From: Bidens hawaiensis
Taxonomy: Eukaryota > Streptophyta > Magnoliopsida > Asterales > Asteraceae
Direction of reading: 5' to 3'
DNA: 64,000 nucleotides
Assembly (NCBI GenBank): GCA_021521415.1
Contig: JAIQDT010003846.1
Location: 62,001 to 126,000 of the forward strand
Within the stretch, counting starts at the first letter, position 1. Each line of letters starts with the position of its first letter. Shown piece after piece: positions 36,897 through 49,521 of the stretch. A program made the position numbers and the translations under genes. Below the pieces are notes generated by a model. The model did no database searches. It had not been told where the DNA came from and saw nothing but the letters and a program-made list of their open reading frames with translations.

Positions 36897-39800
36897 AGGC
36901 TGCTTCACAAACACCTCTTCATGAAGTTCCCTGTTAAGAAACCCACTATTAACGTCCATTTGATAAACTTTAAGATTCATGAAGGCAACATAGGTAAGTA
37001 ATTTATGTATAGCCTCCACGATCATCTTTTTTACATTTAAACACCCACTTTTTTGGGATAGGCTTCTTAACCCGTTTCGGGCGGCACTCATGATCCCTGA
37101 AGTATGCATATCAGCATAAGCAAATATTGCATTCTCATCAGTTACGTTAGCAATTTTTTGTCTCATACGGACACCTACGTTAAGATCACCAATGTTTTTA
37201 TAATGAGGATGATACGTGTTAATCCGAAGCATCGGATTTTCAGGAAAAACAATATTATCACTTGAATTAGTAAGATTTTCTTTAGCAACCACAATATGAG
37301 ACGATTCTCCAAAAAGTACCTCAGTAGCTTTTGGATTCTCAATTAATGTAGCAGAAGAAGAATCTTCAAAATGTGCATAATCTAATGAAATGGAAACATT
37401 ATCAGTACCTCAGTAGCTTTTGGATTCTCAACTAATGTAGCGAAGAAGAATCTTGAAAATGTGCATCATCTAATGAAATGGAAACATTATCAGACGTCTC
37501 AGGTTGATCTTGTACCCCATTAGTATTATAAATAGAAGATCTTGGTATAGAAAACATTTGGTCTTCTAAGTAAGCATGAACCAAATCTTCATTATGTACT
37601 TCAACCGATGGAGTAAAAGACTTAAATAGTTCCTCATGGTCAAACATCCAATGAGGCCCATTGGCGGCAGGTGGTGTAGTAATGCTTTGACATCTACATG
37701 GTACCATTCTACTACACAACCCGAAGAAAAGTTAAAGAATCGTTTCTTAGGCAACACATAGCCCAGAAAATAACCTTCAATAGCCTTTTCATCGAATTTA
37801 CCCGCATCACGTTTCAGCATCGTACAAGGACACCCGAATGGTTCAAGAAACTTTAAATTAGGTTTACGGTTGCTGAGAGCTTATAACTTGTCTTTTGAAT
37901 CTTCTTAACCGTTAGAACGTAATTAAGCGTATAACAAGCAATGTTCATAGATTCGTTCCAGAATTGAATAGGCATCTTTGAATCTACTAGCATCATTCTT
38001 GCAACATCAATCAATGTTCGGTTCTTCCTCTCACCAACACCGTTCTGTTGTGGTAGATATGGAGCACTAAATTCCTGATATATACCATTCTAAAAATACA
38101 GAAAAAGTCCAATGCAATGTTTTGATCTTCGTACCATTATCACTTCGAATACGTCTCATTTTATGTTTGTAAAGTGATTCGATCTTAGTGATCAAATTTT
38201 ACACAAGAACAGGTGTCTGATATTTTGAACTCGTAAATAACACCCACGAGTACCTTGAATAGTCATCAGTCACGACTAAACAGTAACAATCCCCCACAAA
38301 ACTTGCACGATTCACTGGACCAAACAAATCCATATGAAGTTGTTCCAATGGAGTATCAACGGAGTTAATTAACTTTGTTGGGTGAGACTTTTTCTTCTAT
38401 TTGCCTTTCTTGCATGCAACACAGTGATCCGTCAATTTGAAGTGCTTTAGTTAAACAACTTCCACCAAATCATTCGCCAACAGATGGTTTTTCTGACGTG
38501 AATATAACACATACACTTGTGCCATAGGATCAAGTCTTTCTCAGTTTCTTTTGAGACAAAACACGTTTCCAAAGAAGTTGAAGAAGACAATAATATAGTA
38601 CTCATATTCAGTACATAAATATCACTCGATCGGGGAGACCGCATGACAACCATATCTTCATGAATGGCATAACCTGGTTTCAGAATTATACAATCCTTAT
38701 CAGTGAATACAGTGAAGTACTTTTTATCACAAATCTGAGATAAAGTCAGTAAGTTGTGATCCACTTTATCACAATAAGCTACTTTCTAAAATGTGACACT
38801 CGCATTTGAAACGTCTCATTCTTTGGTAATCAAACAACCTTGATTCCCAGCAAAAGACACATAACCTCCTTGAATATCTTTTACATTTGAGAGAAGGTTA
38901 AGATTGTTGGTAATGTGTCGAGAGCATCCACTATCCACAATCCATTTATCTTCAGATATAGTCTTGAATGAACTACACACAATCAAGGAAAATGATTAGA
39001 CCAAAAAGGCAGCCCAGGCCTCAGTCTTGGGCACCTCTTTATTTCATTTTGAGATTTAACCACATCATACTCCAATTGTGATCTATGCACCTGAGAATAA
39101 GTCACAAAGTCTCTTTGACTTTCGTCTAAGATATGCATCCTTGATCACATTTGTGTCATGATTCTTGCAAACTGGTTGTGCGGGTACAAACACTTTATTC
39201 TTTAATATAACCTGAGTTTCATTAACATGAACCACCTATTATGGATTCACGTCATGAAATATGATATGAGTCTCATCAAGGTGAGCTTGAACCGGTTGCC
39301 TTTTCAGAATTTCCTTAACTGAAGGAACCTTTGATGGTTATCCCTTAGTTACAGGCTTTACATTTTTATGACTCCTAGTTCCACAATTTCTTACTACATA
39401 ACCTCGTTCACCACATGAGAAGCACGTTCTCATTTCTACAAAAGGACTTTGAGGTTTAGTATTGGCTTGTGAAACATGGGGTTGAAAAGATTCAATCGAA
39501 ACTTTGACATTATCAAAAGTATCAATAGTTACAGCCTTTTCTTTCATATAAAATTCTAGATTAGAACACTCAGAGAAACTTTGTAAATTATCAGTTCCAG
39601 TTGAACTAACAAAATTCATAGGTTTCACAAAGTTTATTTTCTGTTTTAAGATTTGTTTAATGACTGGTTTGTTTGATAATTTGGATCTTGTAAAAGCTTA
39701 TTCAAGGTATTTTAAGCTTGAGATTTCATTATGAAAGAACTCTAAATCATTTCTGGTTTGATCAAGTGTAACGGAATGTCTTTCTCATCGAAAACCTTGT

Positions 39801-40625
39801 TCACACCTTTCAATTTAAAAACCCTTCTTGAAGTTGCTTTACATGCAGATGGGTTAATGAAATTCATTAAGTCCTCATCAGAAATCGTAGGTCTTTCTGA
39901 TTCCTTGGCGTTTACCTTTGATTTTTCTGATTTGTTCACTTTGGATGTATTTGAACCATATAGAGCCTCCTAATATTCATGAGGTTCACATAAAATGTTA
40001 TTAGAACGTCGAATGTTCATTTCTTTGTGTACAGTTTTTGGTTCAAATACTTCCTCAATGACAACTTCCTCAACAATTTCAACAAAAACTCTGTTTCTTT
40101 AGATATGAGATCCTTGAGTTGATAATTGACAAGCTGGTGTTTCTTGGTTAATGTATTTTAGTTTGTCACATGATTAACTGACTCAACTTTAGAAAAATTA
40201 ACATTTAAAGAATTGTTATTAATAATATTGTCTTCTTTTCCAGTAAATGAATTGTTTGAGTAGTCATTATGAAATGGTGGAGGCACCCCAACAAAACCTA
40301 AACCTGTTTTAGACCCTTTCTGCTTACCAGATACTTCAATTATTTCCTTAGCAGAAAAGATGAATTTCTAAACTTTCCTAACTTGTTCTTAACTCAAGAA
40401 CTTCATTTTCAAGTTTAGTGACTTTTGTTCTTAACTTGAGATCTCTTGAAACTGCTTATCAATGATAATCAGTTTTCTTGAAAGTTTTGCTTTCAAATCA
40501 TGATTACTATTCAAAAATTCATCAATTTTTAATTTTGATCTTTTCTCAATATCATAAGATTGCCTATAGTTTCCACGAATTATAGCAAGATCTTTCATCA
40601 GTGTCTCATTATGAGCATGAATTAA
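36893..40625 (-). pseudogene. Inverted copy of host Sirevirus gag-pol segment
   Basis: On the minus strand: gag coiled coil (40620-40350), SRRVFKLKG segment (39939-39742), zinc knuckle CFSCGERGYVVRNC (near 39420), protease near 38930 with DSGCSRHI, GAG-pre-integrase (38764-38447), integrase (38440-37570), linker with the 89-bp duplication, and the beginning of RT (YQMDVNSGFLNRELHEEVFV) ending at 36893. It carries the same stops as arm A plus its own deletion at about 37085, where linker sequence joins pol near KKSGCLNVKK. No start, RNase H or LTR on the pol side is present. Confidence 0.88.
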
Positions 40626-41177
40626 TGTTAGTTCACGGTTTTGTCGTCTCGAGTCTTTGTAATTATCATTTTGTAATTGACCAATATTTTAATATTAAGG
40701 GCATTGATGTAATTTACTTTAGTTTGTTAAGGTAAGGCTAATTCGTTAAGGATGTTTAACGAATTAGACAATTTGTCAAATGTAATGTCTAGTTCGTTAT
40801 GTATGTTCCCATTCGTCATGGAATGTTGACGAATGGGGGCATAACGAATCAAAGATTCGTTATGCTTTCCTTTGAGAGTCTGTAAGTAAACGAACTGGAT
40901 CCAATTCGATATGGGATGTGCAACGAATTGGTTCCATCGTCTATTTATTGGCAGTTCCTTCCATGTTAATTTAAGTATTGATTATTGGAGTAACGAATCT
41001 CTGTCCAATTCACTCTCGATCAATCCGTCATCTAAAGTATATTACTATTACACATTTCTAATAACTAATATACATATATATAACCTAATTAAGAGTATTA
41101 TCTAGAACTAGATTCGCTTAAGGTATTAGATCTACAACTGATAATCGATATCGTTTAGATCTAATCCGTGTTTAACA
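40626..41177 (+). repeat. Third copy of the nested Sirevirus LTR
   Basis: 552 bp, TGTTAGTTCACGG...GTGTTTAACA, preceded by ATTAA (reverse complement of the TTAAT target duplication) and followed by AG and the PBS TGGTATCAGAGC at 41180-41191. It faces away from the pol on its left, because the LTR and pol come from two different elements that were copied together. Confidence 0.93.
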
Positions 41178-41859
41178 AGTGGTATCAGAGCTTTCGGTGT
41201 TCTGATTGTTCTTGATTTAGTGTTATTAATTCATTAATTGAAGTGTTTCGGTTTTATTAAGTTTATTTTGAATTTGATCTAATTAACAGCTGAATCTAAG
41301 GAAGGTTGGATTGGATTGGATTGGGAATTTGATTTGGTTTTTGTTTCGATCGATATGGATACGGAACACGGGATGTAATTGGTATTAATTGGCAATTGTT
41401 TATGTGGTTAATGTATACGGGATTGTGATAGTTGGAATCGCGATTCGTTTACGAGTATTTTGGGTCATAACTTAGATGAATTGGTTGAGTATTGGGTTTG
41501 TATTACAAATTTGATACTGATGTTAGTGTTCTTGATTCTGAAAATTTTTGCAGAATTTTGGAAAAGACGTTTGAAGGTTTGAAGATTCAACAATGGCATT
41601 AATTCGTTATGGTTTATTAGTTACACGAGTTAATTCGTTATACTTGATTCGTTACACACGTGTCTTCTATCATACAGATTCGTTATCTTTTTCTGAACAG
41701 AATCGTGCCACGTGCCAAAAGTTGTTATAACCGTCTAATAACTTCATTCGTTAGTTACTGTAGGCGATTCGTTATCAACAGTAATCAATTCGTGTTCTTG
41801 GATTTGTTACTGATTCGTCTACTTGATTAGTCAACCTGATTCATCAACTTGATTCGTCA
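41178..41859 (+). other. Copied leader of the nested Sirevirus
   Basis: Matches 24631-25323 in reverse, including the PBS and the octamer cluster (41590-41859). One 13-bp repeat unit is missing and a few bases differ near the outer end. It stops before gag. Confidence 0.85.
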
Positions 41860-42314
41860 CAGTGTTGTAAAAGTCGGATTCCAAGGCCTTGGAATCGGCG
41901 ATTCAAAGGTCCTCAGACATCAACCTTGCCGCCTTTTCCCAACTCGGCCACAATTACTCGCCAAGGTCCAATTCGGTCAAAACTCGGAGTACTCGGGAAT
42001 ACTTGGCCTCCAAGGTCAACTCGGCCAAAAACTTTTATTTTTTTTATTTTTTCTAATTTTTTTTATTTTTTTATATTTTATTTTTAAGTAAAAAAATTAA
42101 AAATAACAACTAAACATTAATTTTTTGAATTATTTTTTTTTCATTTGAATTATGTTTATTTTGACATTAATTATGCTTATCTTAACATATCTATAATATC
42201 CAATAATTATTTTATGTTATATTTATCATTCCGAGTACAAGCCGAGTACTCCCCGAGTACTCCCTACAAGGGGGTCGCCCGCCAAGGGACCGCCTAGCGA
42301 GTTTTACAACATCG
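41860..42314. mobile_element. MITE at the outer edge of arm B, hAT-like ends
   Basis: Inverted ends TGTTGTAAAAGTCGG (from 41863) and CGAGTTTTACAACA (to 42311), with CAAGGCCTTGG and CTCGGCC-type words inside each end and an AT-rich centre (42025-42220). About 450 bp, no coding capacity. The 8 bp on each side (ATTCGTCA and ATTTTGGG) do not match, so no target duplication is preserved. Confidence 0.7.
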
Positions 42315-43202
42315 ATTTTGGGTTGATTTTTGAATATAAATACTTATTTATAATATATATAATATATAGGTGACCAAGAAGAGAAATTCTAAATGAGTGT
42401 TTCAAATATATGAAGGTTACCATCTAAATCCGAGAATCCACTCCATTTGTCCTTGGTGATTATAAGGTGAAAATGTGATAAATTTGCCATAATAATGGAT
42501 GATAGAATAGCGCCTCATTTCTAAGTGAGCATATCCTATGACATAAAAGAAAGTAGCATGCGCATTTTAAAGTCAACCATTTCCTAATGTCATGCTACCA
42601 CGAGAATGTCAATTAAAGTTGGCAAGTAGTTTAGTAAAATAGAAATATTAGGATTGACTTAGAATTCTAAAATACCAATTCTAACGACTTTGGGTGGTTA
42701 TAGTTTAGTCACACAACCTCCCCTTGGTTGATTTAAGTAGGTTATAATTACACATTCCGTTAACATATGATTTCTTTAACTAGCATGATAACCTAAGCAA
42801 TCGTGTTAACAATGTTATTTCAGAATTACCAAAACTAGAGAAATAGATCATAACTTGTATCTCATCATTTCTAAGTACAATATAAGAATCCATGTTTCGA
42901 TAAATTATCAAGGTATTCTATCTTTCAAGAACATGAATCGATCACCTACTTTGAATTGTTGAATTAAGATAGTGAAACATTTCTCATCAAAAGATAATTC
43001 GAAAATAACCATGTACTTTACTAAACTAAATCACATGTTTTATATAATCATCAAGTAAAACAAAGCTTCTTCATAGATTTTAGATGGTAAATGGAGTTTA
43101 GCTCATAATGAGCATGGTTAATGACATCAAAAGAGATGAAGATAACAAACACATGATCAAACTAGAATAATCTAACCAAATGTGGATGAACTCCCTTAAT
43201 GA

Positions 43203-43208
43203 CGATGG

Positions 43209-43239
<31 letters not shown>

Positions 43240-43255
43240 GGATGATGATGATGAT
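43203..43255. repeat. (GAT)n microsatellite in LTR
   Basis: Repeated GATGAT with GGTGAT interruptions. The long reading frame across it is an artefact. Confidence 0.9.
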
Positions 43256-43635
43256 CTCCAAGCCTTCAAACGCTCCACAAGATCTTCAATATGAGTGTTA
43301 ATGGGTGTTTTTATAAGTGAAAACCATATAGAACTCTCTTCAAGGCACACCAAATGAGTGCAACATGAGCCTCTATTTATAGGCAGTCTGGAGTGAGAGG
43401 CACGGCCCCGTGCTTCATGAGGCACAGCCCCGTGTCCACGTGTCCAGTCGTATTAAATGATGTCAGATTGTACATGATGACTCACCACGGCCCCGTGATT
43501 TTTAATGACATGTGCTAATTTTTTTTGTCATTTCTGAAAGGTGACCACGGCCACGTTTCCATTGAAGAACGGCCCCGTGTCCAGCTGTTCACTATTTTTT
43601 CTTTTCTTGTAGATTTTTGTCTAATATGATAGGTG

Positions 43636-43762
43636 AGCACGGCCCCGTGTTTCCTGAAGCACGGCCCCGTGTTTCCTGAAGCACAGCCCCATGTTCTCAG
43701 AAGCATAGCCCCATGTTTCCTGAAGCACAGCCACATGTTTTCTGAAGCACGGCCCCATGTGT
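43636..43762. repeat. CACGGCCCCGTG array, second LTR copy
   Basis: Six tandem units of 20-24 bp. The first two, GCACGGCCCCGTGTTTCCTG, are identical and later ones drift. Same position in the LTR as 336-484. Confidence 0.9.
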
Positions 43763-43947
43763 TGTTGTTTTCTTTGGTTTTCTTTTATTTGTCTTTTCCT
43801 TTTCATTCGTTTTTTGTTTGAGACTTGGATTCACTTGAAATTACATTTTAACATGATAAGTAGTTATTTGAACTATATTATACGATAGAAGTTGCAGTTT
43901 TTAGAGATTTTTTGATGCTAAAAAGATGTACATTCTTATATACATCA

Positions 43948-44995
43948 GTGACCTCTCAACCAATTGAAGAAGGACAGCTGGCCAGGTTGTTATAACCGTG
44001 CACATGGACAGGTTTATCTCGTCCTATCACATGAAGACACGTGTCCAGGTTGTTACAACCATTAATATGCGCTGTATAACCCAGCCTATAACAAGAGGGC
44101 ACGCGTCCAGACGGTTAAAAGGGCATCTTCTAGAAAGGGACAGATGGGCCAATAATATTCCCACACTCTTCGGCTATAAATACTTCACAATCTCCATGAG
44201 GTAACACATTCACTCTCCACTATCTACTCTAAATACATAAGTACATTCTCTCCAACAGAACTATACTTATTCTCACGCAGGAGGGTGGTTACGGAAAGAC
44301 TCCCTCTTGTCCTTCCTGTAACGAGCTCACGGTGCTTGTTTTGCATGTTTCTGTCACTGGACTTTATGATATTGTGCTCATATCGTTGGTTAGTTGTATT
44401 TGATCAATCCATGTGGACTCATTGGATCTAGGACCCATAAGGGGAACGGATCCGTGTTTCTTCATGGGGTTTTCCAAGGAAACAAAGGATCTATTATTAA
44501 ATCATCTTTGTTTTGTGTGGTTGACATTTCCCGTGCAAAAGAAAATGAATTTTGGAAAGGCTGATTATTTGATCAAAATCTAAGCAAAGTCCTGTCGTTA
44601 TTGTCTGATCATTTAATAGCCGAAAGCCATAAATTGGTGATTTTGGAATATGTTATTTGAAATAAATAAATAAAAATATATATCCACTCAAAGGAATCAT
44701 CACCTTGTATTGTATATGGATCGAATAGGAATTGTACCTTAAAAATACTAGAATTATTGCATCTTAATTATATATGTTTTTGAGTTCAATCTAATGCTTA
44801 TATTTGACATGTGTATTCCTTTTGATGACATGTGAAATCAACAAAAATTAAAACATGTCATCTGGTGTTAACTAAAATATGGAAATTATAATTTCCTGTG
44901 TGGTTAGTAGTTAATCATTATCCTTATGGTATCTTTGAAAGAATATATATGTAGGAACAAATATTTTGAGTTGAAAGCACCGAGAGTTTTATGCC

Positions 44996-44997
<2 letters not shown>
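43948..44997 (+). other. LTR-like promoter segment, unassigned
   Basis: Between 44150 and 44350 there is a TATA box in a typical setting (CGGCTATAAATACTTCAC), then pyrimidine-rich ACTCTCCACTATCTACTCT and CAGGAGGGTGGTTACGG, the layout of a U3-R-U5 region. I find no matching second copy, PBS or ORF in the window. From 44530 to 44997 nothing recognisable. Confidence 0.45.

Positions 44998-45066
<69 letters not shown>
44998..45066. repeat. (TTA)n microsatellite
   Basis: About 69 bp of uninterrupted TTA. Confidence 0.97.
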
Positions 45067-45067
<1 letters not shown>

Positions 45068-45299
45068 ATCTCTCAAACAATCTTTTATTCCTTTTGTTTA
45101 AAACTGAGAAAGAAACATAGAGAGTGTTTGTGTTGCCTTTCTTTTGTTAAAAAACAAATGTCCAAATCAAGGTTGAAAGAGGTTTAACACTCAACGTTTA
45201 TTTATTAGAACAAAATGATTTATTTTGTTGATTCAGTGGGGTAGCCATATTTTGATTTAGGAGTCTATTAGGACTTAGGAGATTGAAAAACTTAAGGGT

Positions 45300-47080
45300 A
45301 AAACTAAAGTGGGTCAATATTTAGTGAATATGGTTGAAATTGGTGACCATTCCAGAAAATCTAATAAGGTTTAACAGTGACAATAACAAACGAGTAAGAA
45401 ACCAAAAGGTGATTATTGGAAGTGTAGTAAACCAGGGCAATTCAAGAAAGATTGTCACATGAAGATTTTGTGTTAGAAAGATATAAATGCTCCATAAGGT
45501 AAGTTTACTACACTCTGAATTTGATAAAATCTTTGAGTTTTATAGTTGATTCAATGATCTATTCGGCACATATTAAATTTTGTAAAACACAAAATTAGAT
45601 TTGATTCAATGTAACAAAATTTATTTTGTAACTTGAATAAAATAAAATATTATTAAAATATTCATTAAGATGGTACACACATGGGGTTGATGGGATATGA
45701 CCCAAGTAATGATAAGCCCATTAGAGGTATACAAGTGAGAAAAACCCGTTGGGTGTGAAATAAACGAAACCTTGGTTTTGGGTTTGTTATTGAACTTAAA
45801 ACTTCAACGGATTCTAATATAATTCAGTTAAGAATTATATATCGTTGATTTCTGAATCCATTTATATGTACAGGATAACATGCTTGCATGGTATGTAGAT
45901 TCAAGTGATACGAGTCAAGTTTGCAATGATCTGAAATGGTTTGAAGAATTTGAACCGGTTGAAGACTTGTATATACTTGTGGAAAACATTTCTTTTCGAT
46001 TATGTCTTGTATGTTTCAGGGATTAAGTAGAACCTTTTGTATGGGTTCTTTTAAATAATTTTTGGTTTTTAGCAGGTTATTAGGTCAGGTAAATTTATTT
46101 TATCTCGACATGGAACCTTTGTTGGATTCCAATTTTTGTGTAATAGAGTATTTAAATTAAATATTAATGTCCCATTGCTATTGAATCTATTTGTAAGTCA
46201 TAATAATTTCAAAGCATATACTGTGACATGCCAGGTTAGATTTTGGAATGAAAAAAAATAGAATTTTAAAGGAAATGGTCAATTCCTTGGTATCTTACTC
46301 GGGTTTGAGTGATTAATTAGACAAAGGAATGTTGTCTTCTTGTTTTGATATAAAGGATATGGGGGAGGTGATGTTATCCTAGGTATAAAAATAAAATAGA
46401 GTAACAATAGTATAGATGATTTGATTTCATTATTGAGAAAGTATTGAAGAAATTCAATCAGTTTGATTGTTCTTTGGTTAGCACTCTAATATATAGATCC
46501 TAATATCAAGTTTGTGGGTAATCAAGGTGATTCTATTTCACAATTAGAGTATTTAAAGTTAATTGAATATTTAATGTATGCTATGATTTGCACAAAGACT
46601 TACATGGTTTCTGTTGTGGGGTAATTTGAGCATATATACTAGTAATCCTAGTACTCAACACTAGCAAGTAGTAAACAAACTGCTTAACTATTGATGTGTA
46701 TTCTCTTTTGGAGAATGTTTCATTTCTTAGGTAATTAAGGATCGAATTTGCATCACTTAATAATGTATTTCATGTTTCTAGCATTTGCAACAATTAATAA
46801 AAGTGGTTGAATGGATAAGAAACTGTGATTACAAAATTTCATTGTGGTCAAACAGATATCACCAAAAACTATCAGGTGGGATAGTGATGACTATGTCAGA
46901 TGTATAATGGAAAGTCTAGACGGTTATATATTATACTATGCAAGGTGTGATATTAGTTGAGTTTGTAATGTATGAGTATAACTTGGATGGTGATCTAACT
47001 AAAGGATTAGGAAGAGATCTCGTGAACATATCAGTCATGGGGATGGGCTTAAAGTCCATACTTTAATATCATGTGTCAAG
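45300..47080 (+). pseudogene. Decayed Ty1/copia gag-pol remnant
   Basis: No open frame survives, but ordered fragments do: a zinc-knuckle relic at 45411-45458 (YWKCSKPGQFKKDC, first Cys and His lost); protease at about 45873-46000 (LAWYVDSSDTSQVC, then EPVEDL); late RT/RNase H at 46531-46680 (ISQLEYLKLIEYLMYAMICT, then TSNPSTQH); and the pol C-terminus near 46985-47065 (DGDLTKGLGRDL, MGMGLKS). Integrase and most of RT are deleted. The wording is of a Tork-like copia and differs from the Sireviruses here. It ends before a polypurine tract and LTR at 47572. Confidence 0.75.
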
Positions 47081-47571
47081 ACACCTAATTCGCATCTAAT
47101 ACAACGTTAGATGCTGAATTCAATGCGGAAAGCTTGTCATAGAGATATTGGAACACAATATCATAAACATCCCAAGGTTTGTGTTCGGACATCAAGATAA
47201 AGAAGGTTTAAGTATTGCTTCTGAATAGTTCATTGATAAATTGCAGTGCGGGTACGAGAATAATGAACTACCTATAAGAATATGAAGTTTAGCCGCTTCA
47301 AGAAGCTTTGGACTTGATCTTTGATATATTCTTTGAAGGATTAGGACACAGGCTAGTAAAATATTGTGTCGAGTTGGATTTATAAATGTATGTGTATTTT
47401 ACCTTCAAGTATTCAAATGAATAGCAAGGGTTTAATCCATAGGACACCCCGATATTCGAATATTTGGATCGTGCTATTTACTAAGATGAAAATTCAATCC
47501 GTATGACATTTTCATTTATGCATACGTTTGCGTTTCTGTTATGATGTTTAAGTTATCATGGATATCACTAA
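47081..47571 (+). other. 3' untranslated part of the decayed copia
   Basis: About 490 bp from the pol end to the polypurine tract. I see no ORF or repeat in it. Confidence 0.5.
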
Positions 47572-48090
47572 AAAGGGGAGGATTGTTGGTTATTTTAGTG
47601 TTATTGTATTAACTTGTTGGTCGAGGAAATAACGTTAGAGAATAAACGAGTTAGGGGATGCGGGAGTGCAGGCTTGTTTAACAATAATGTTATTTGGGCT
47701 TTGTTATTCGGTTTTATACTTTGGCTTGAGTATAATATTAAGTGGGCGGTAATTGGTTATTTTAGCTCATGTGGGAATTGATCATATATATATTGATCGA
47801 TGTTATCCTTGGGATAATCACTATCGATTAGATCGATACACAGAGAGGAGAACAGACGGTTACTGGGTTCTCTCTGGTTCTTCAATTCACAAACACAATC
47901 AAAATTCAATTCCATATACAGAAAATCTCTGTCTTATCCGATAAATCATTGCGTATAACCCCTAAATAGGTTTATATGAAATTGATTCACGATTCAGAGA
48001 TTAATCCAGGCAATTTTTCAAGAAACTAAGATTGAAATCAAGATTACAGGTTTGCATCAATGATTGAATTCATCATCCAGGTACGCAATT
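47572..48090 (+). mobile_element. Polypurine tract and 3' LTR of decayed copia
   Basis: AAAAAGGGGAGGAT (47570-47583) precedes TGTTGGTTATTTTAG at 47584, a standard tract-LTR junction. Inside are TATA-like ATATATATATTGATCG and a long leader-like part with CAGAGAGGAGAACAGACGG. The right end is not fixed because no 5' LTR copy was found. Confidence 0.6.
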
Positions 48091-48464
48091 ATTACAACAC
48101 TAGATGGGGACTATAGTGTTTTTTGAGCGCCCACTAATGGTTTTATAACACATACGTACGTGTCCCACCATTGCCACATTCATATATGCTTCTAAAAATG
48201 AACTATTCAACACCCGTTTTCCATAATAAACACTAATTACGTGTAATTAGAGTCAAAGAAGTAATCCAAAAAGAGAGCTTTGAGTTATAAAATAGATCTA
48301 TGATTCCATAGCCTCAAACAGTAATTTTGGGTGTGTATGGTTACCTTGCTGATGCTGACCTCACTAATGTATTATTCAAATGTATGGTTAGCCTAATTCT
48401 TTTGAATTTTCTTGGCTTGTACCACGACATCCAATCAGGATCATAGTGTTAACTTTTGAAGTAA
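48091..48464. other. Left flank of the non-coding LTR element
   Basis: No gene seen. It ends with the target duplication AGTAA (48460-48464); the same five bases recur at 60406-60410, where this flank resumes. Confidence 0.6.
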
Positions 48465-48889
48465 TGTTGATCAGTTTTTCATGTAGGTAATAGAAAACAT
48501 AATAAATATTAAACCTATGAACCTGTTAAAGCATGAAGAGTAGTAATCACAACAAAGTATGGAAGTAGACGACATAGTTGTCAGCTTGATCGAGTTCCCC
48601 TTTAGGATGTATAGTTAAGGATGGTGTTAGGGTTCTTGAGAGGAACCCGGTTTAGGAGAGAGGAGGCACAAAAAATTATTATACGTGTGTGGTTTTGTTA
48701 TGATATTAATATTAATCTCTCTATATATACACCCAACGGGAAACTCTTTATTAGTTAGTAAGGGTATATGGCCCATCAACAATTACCAAACTAATATATG
48801 ATAAGGTATAATTAATAGTTTAATCTAATCTAATATAAATGATAATGATGGCCATATTAATAAATATATATTATATATTTATTCTTACA
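48465..48889 (-). repeat. 3' LTR of the LARD-like element
   Basis: TGTTGATCAG at 48465 to CTTACA at 48889 on the plus strand. It matches 56388-56713 plus 60308-60405, which defines the Helitron insertion in the other copy. Confidence 0.9.
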
Positions 48890-49521
48890 TTATCCCACTT
48901 GGCCGAGTAATCATTTATTATGAGTATTAGATAAGCCTGATCAGAAGTTAACACTCATTTTAGTTTTAAACTTAAACTGGAGCAGAGAAATATAGTCACT
49001 GAATTGAACATCAGCTCAAGACCTCGATTAATCATATTGCAGTCCTATTTAAAATCTAAGTAGGAATGATCAAAATATTTAAGTAAGCCCTTCAGAACGT
49101 TTGATTTGTATATCAATTCGTCTATATGCCATTATGCATGCTAAACATATTATGAGACGTACAAAATCAAAACTGATGAGGAAATTTAATGGTTAATCAT
49201 TCATACTACGATATGCAATTGTACGCGGTCATCAATAAACCCCTCATGATTATAAGCGCTTTCATAATACTTATGGGTAATAGACCTTTAGTTGTATGAT
49301 CCTTAAGCATATCATGAATGTATTCGATATGAAAATTTAGATTCCTTAATTCGTTCATAAACGAATAATTAATTTCATATCAAAATTTAATGCAGCACCT
49401 CTCAAATTGTTATTGTTTGAGAAAACATGGTAGCTGACTTTATCACAATAAGTCTTCAATATATAAATTATATGGAGTTTAATAAAACTTATGAGTCCAC
49501 TAATAAATATTCAACAACATC
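48890..49521 (-). other. LARD interior beside the 3' LTR
   Basis: Minus-strand GGCCAAGTGGGATAA directly before the LTR is the polypurine tract. The rest of this 630 bp is AT-rich and non-coding. Confidence 0.65.

Larger units (their letters stand above)
36893..41859 (-). repeat. Arm B of the 5-kb inverted repeat
   Basis: Reverse complement of 24631-29748. It includes pol from RT backwards, the gag coiled coil, the ATTAA junction, one LTR, the PBS and part of the leader. It lacks about 150 bp of the RT start near 37085 relative to arm A. Its left end joins the PBS patchwork and its right end joins a MITE. Confidence 0.93.
42371..43947 (-). mobile_element. Athila-family LTR, probably solo
   Basis: Positions 43321-43947 repeat the LTR at 1-669. 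The right edge at 43947 (minus strand TGATGTATATAAG) is followed by unrelated sequence with no polypurine tract or internal region. The left edge is uncertain: candidate TG starts are 42324 and 42371, and neither gives a 5-bp duplication matching GTGAC at 43948. It is either a solo LTR or a fragment. Confidence 0.7.

Noticed and set aside
42324..43952. Solo LTR with a clean 5-bp target duplication
   Set aside because: Neither possible left edge gives flanks equal to GTGAC at 43948, so only a probable solo LTR or fragment is claimed.
44926..45120. Frame with a long run of Leu
   Set aside because: It is the (TTA)n microsatellite read in frame.
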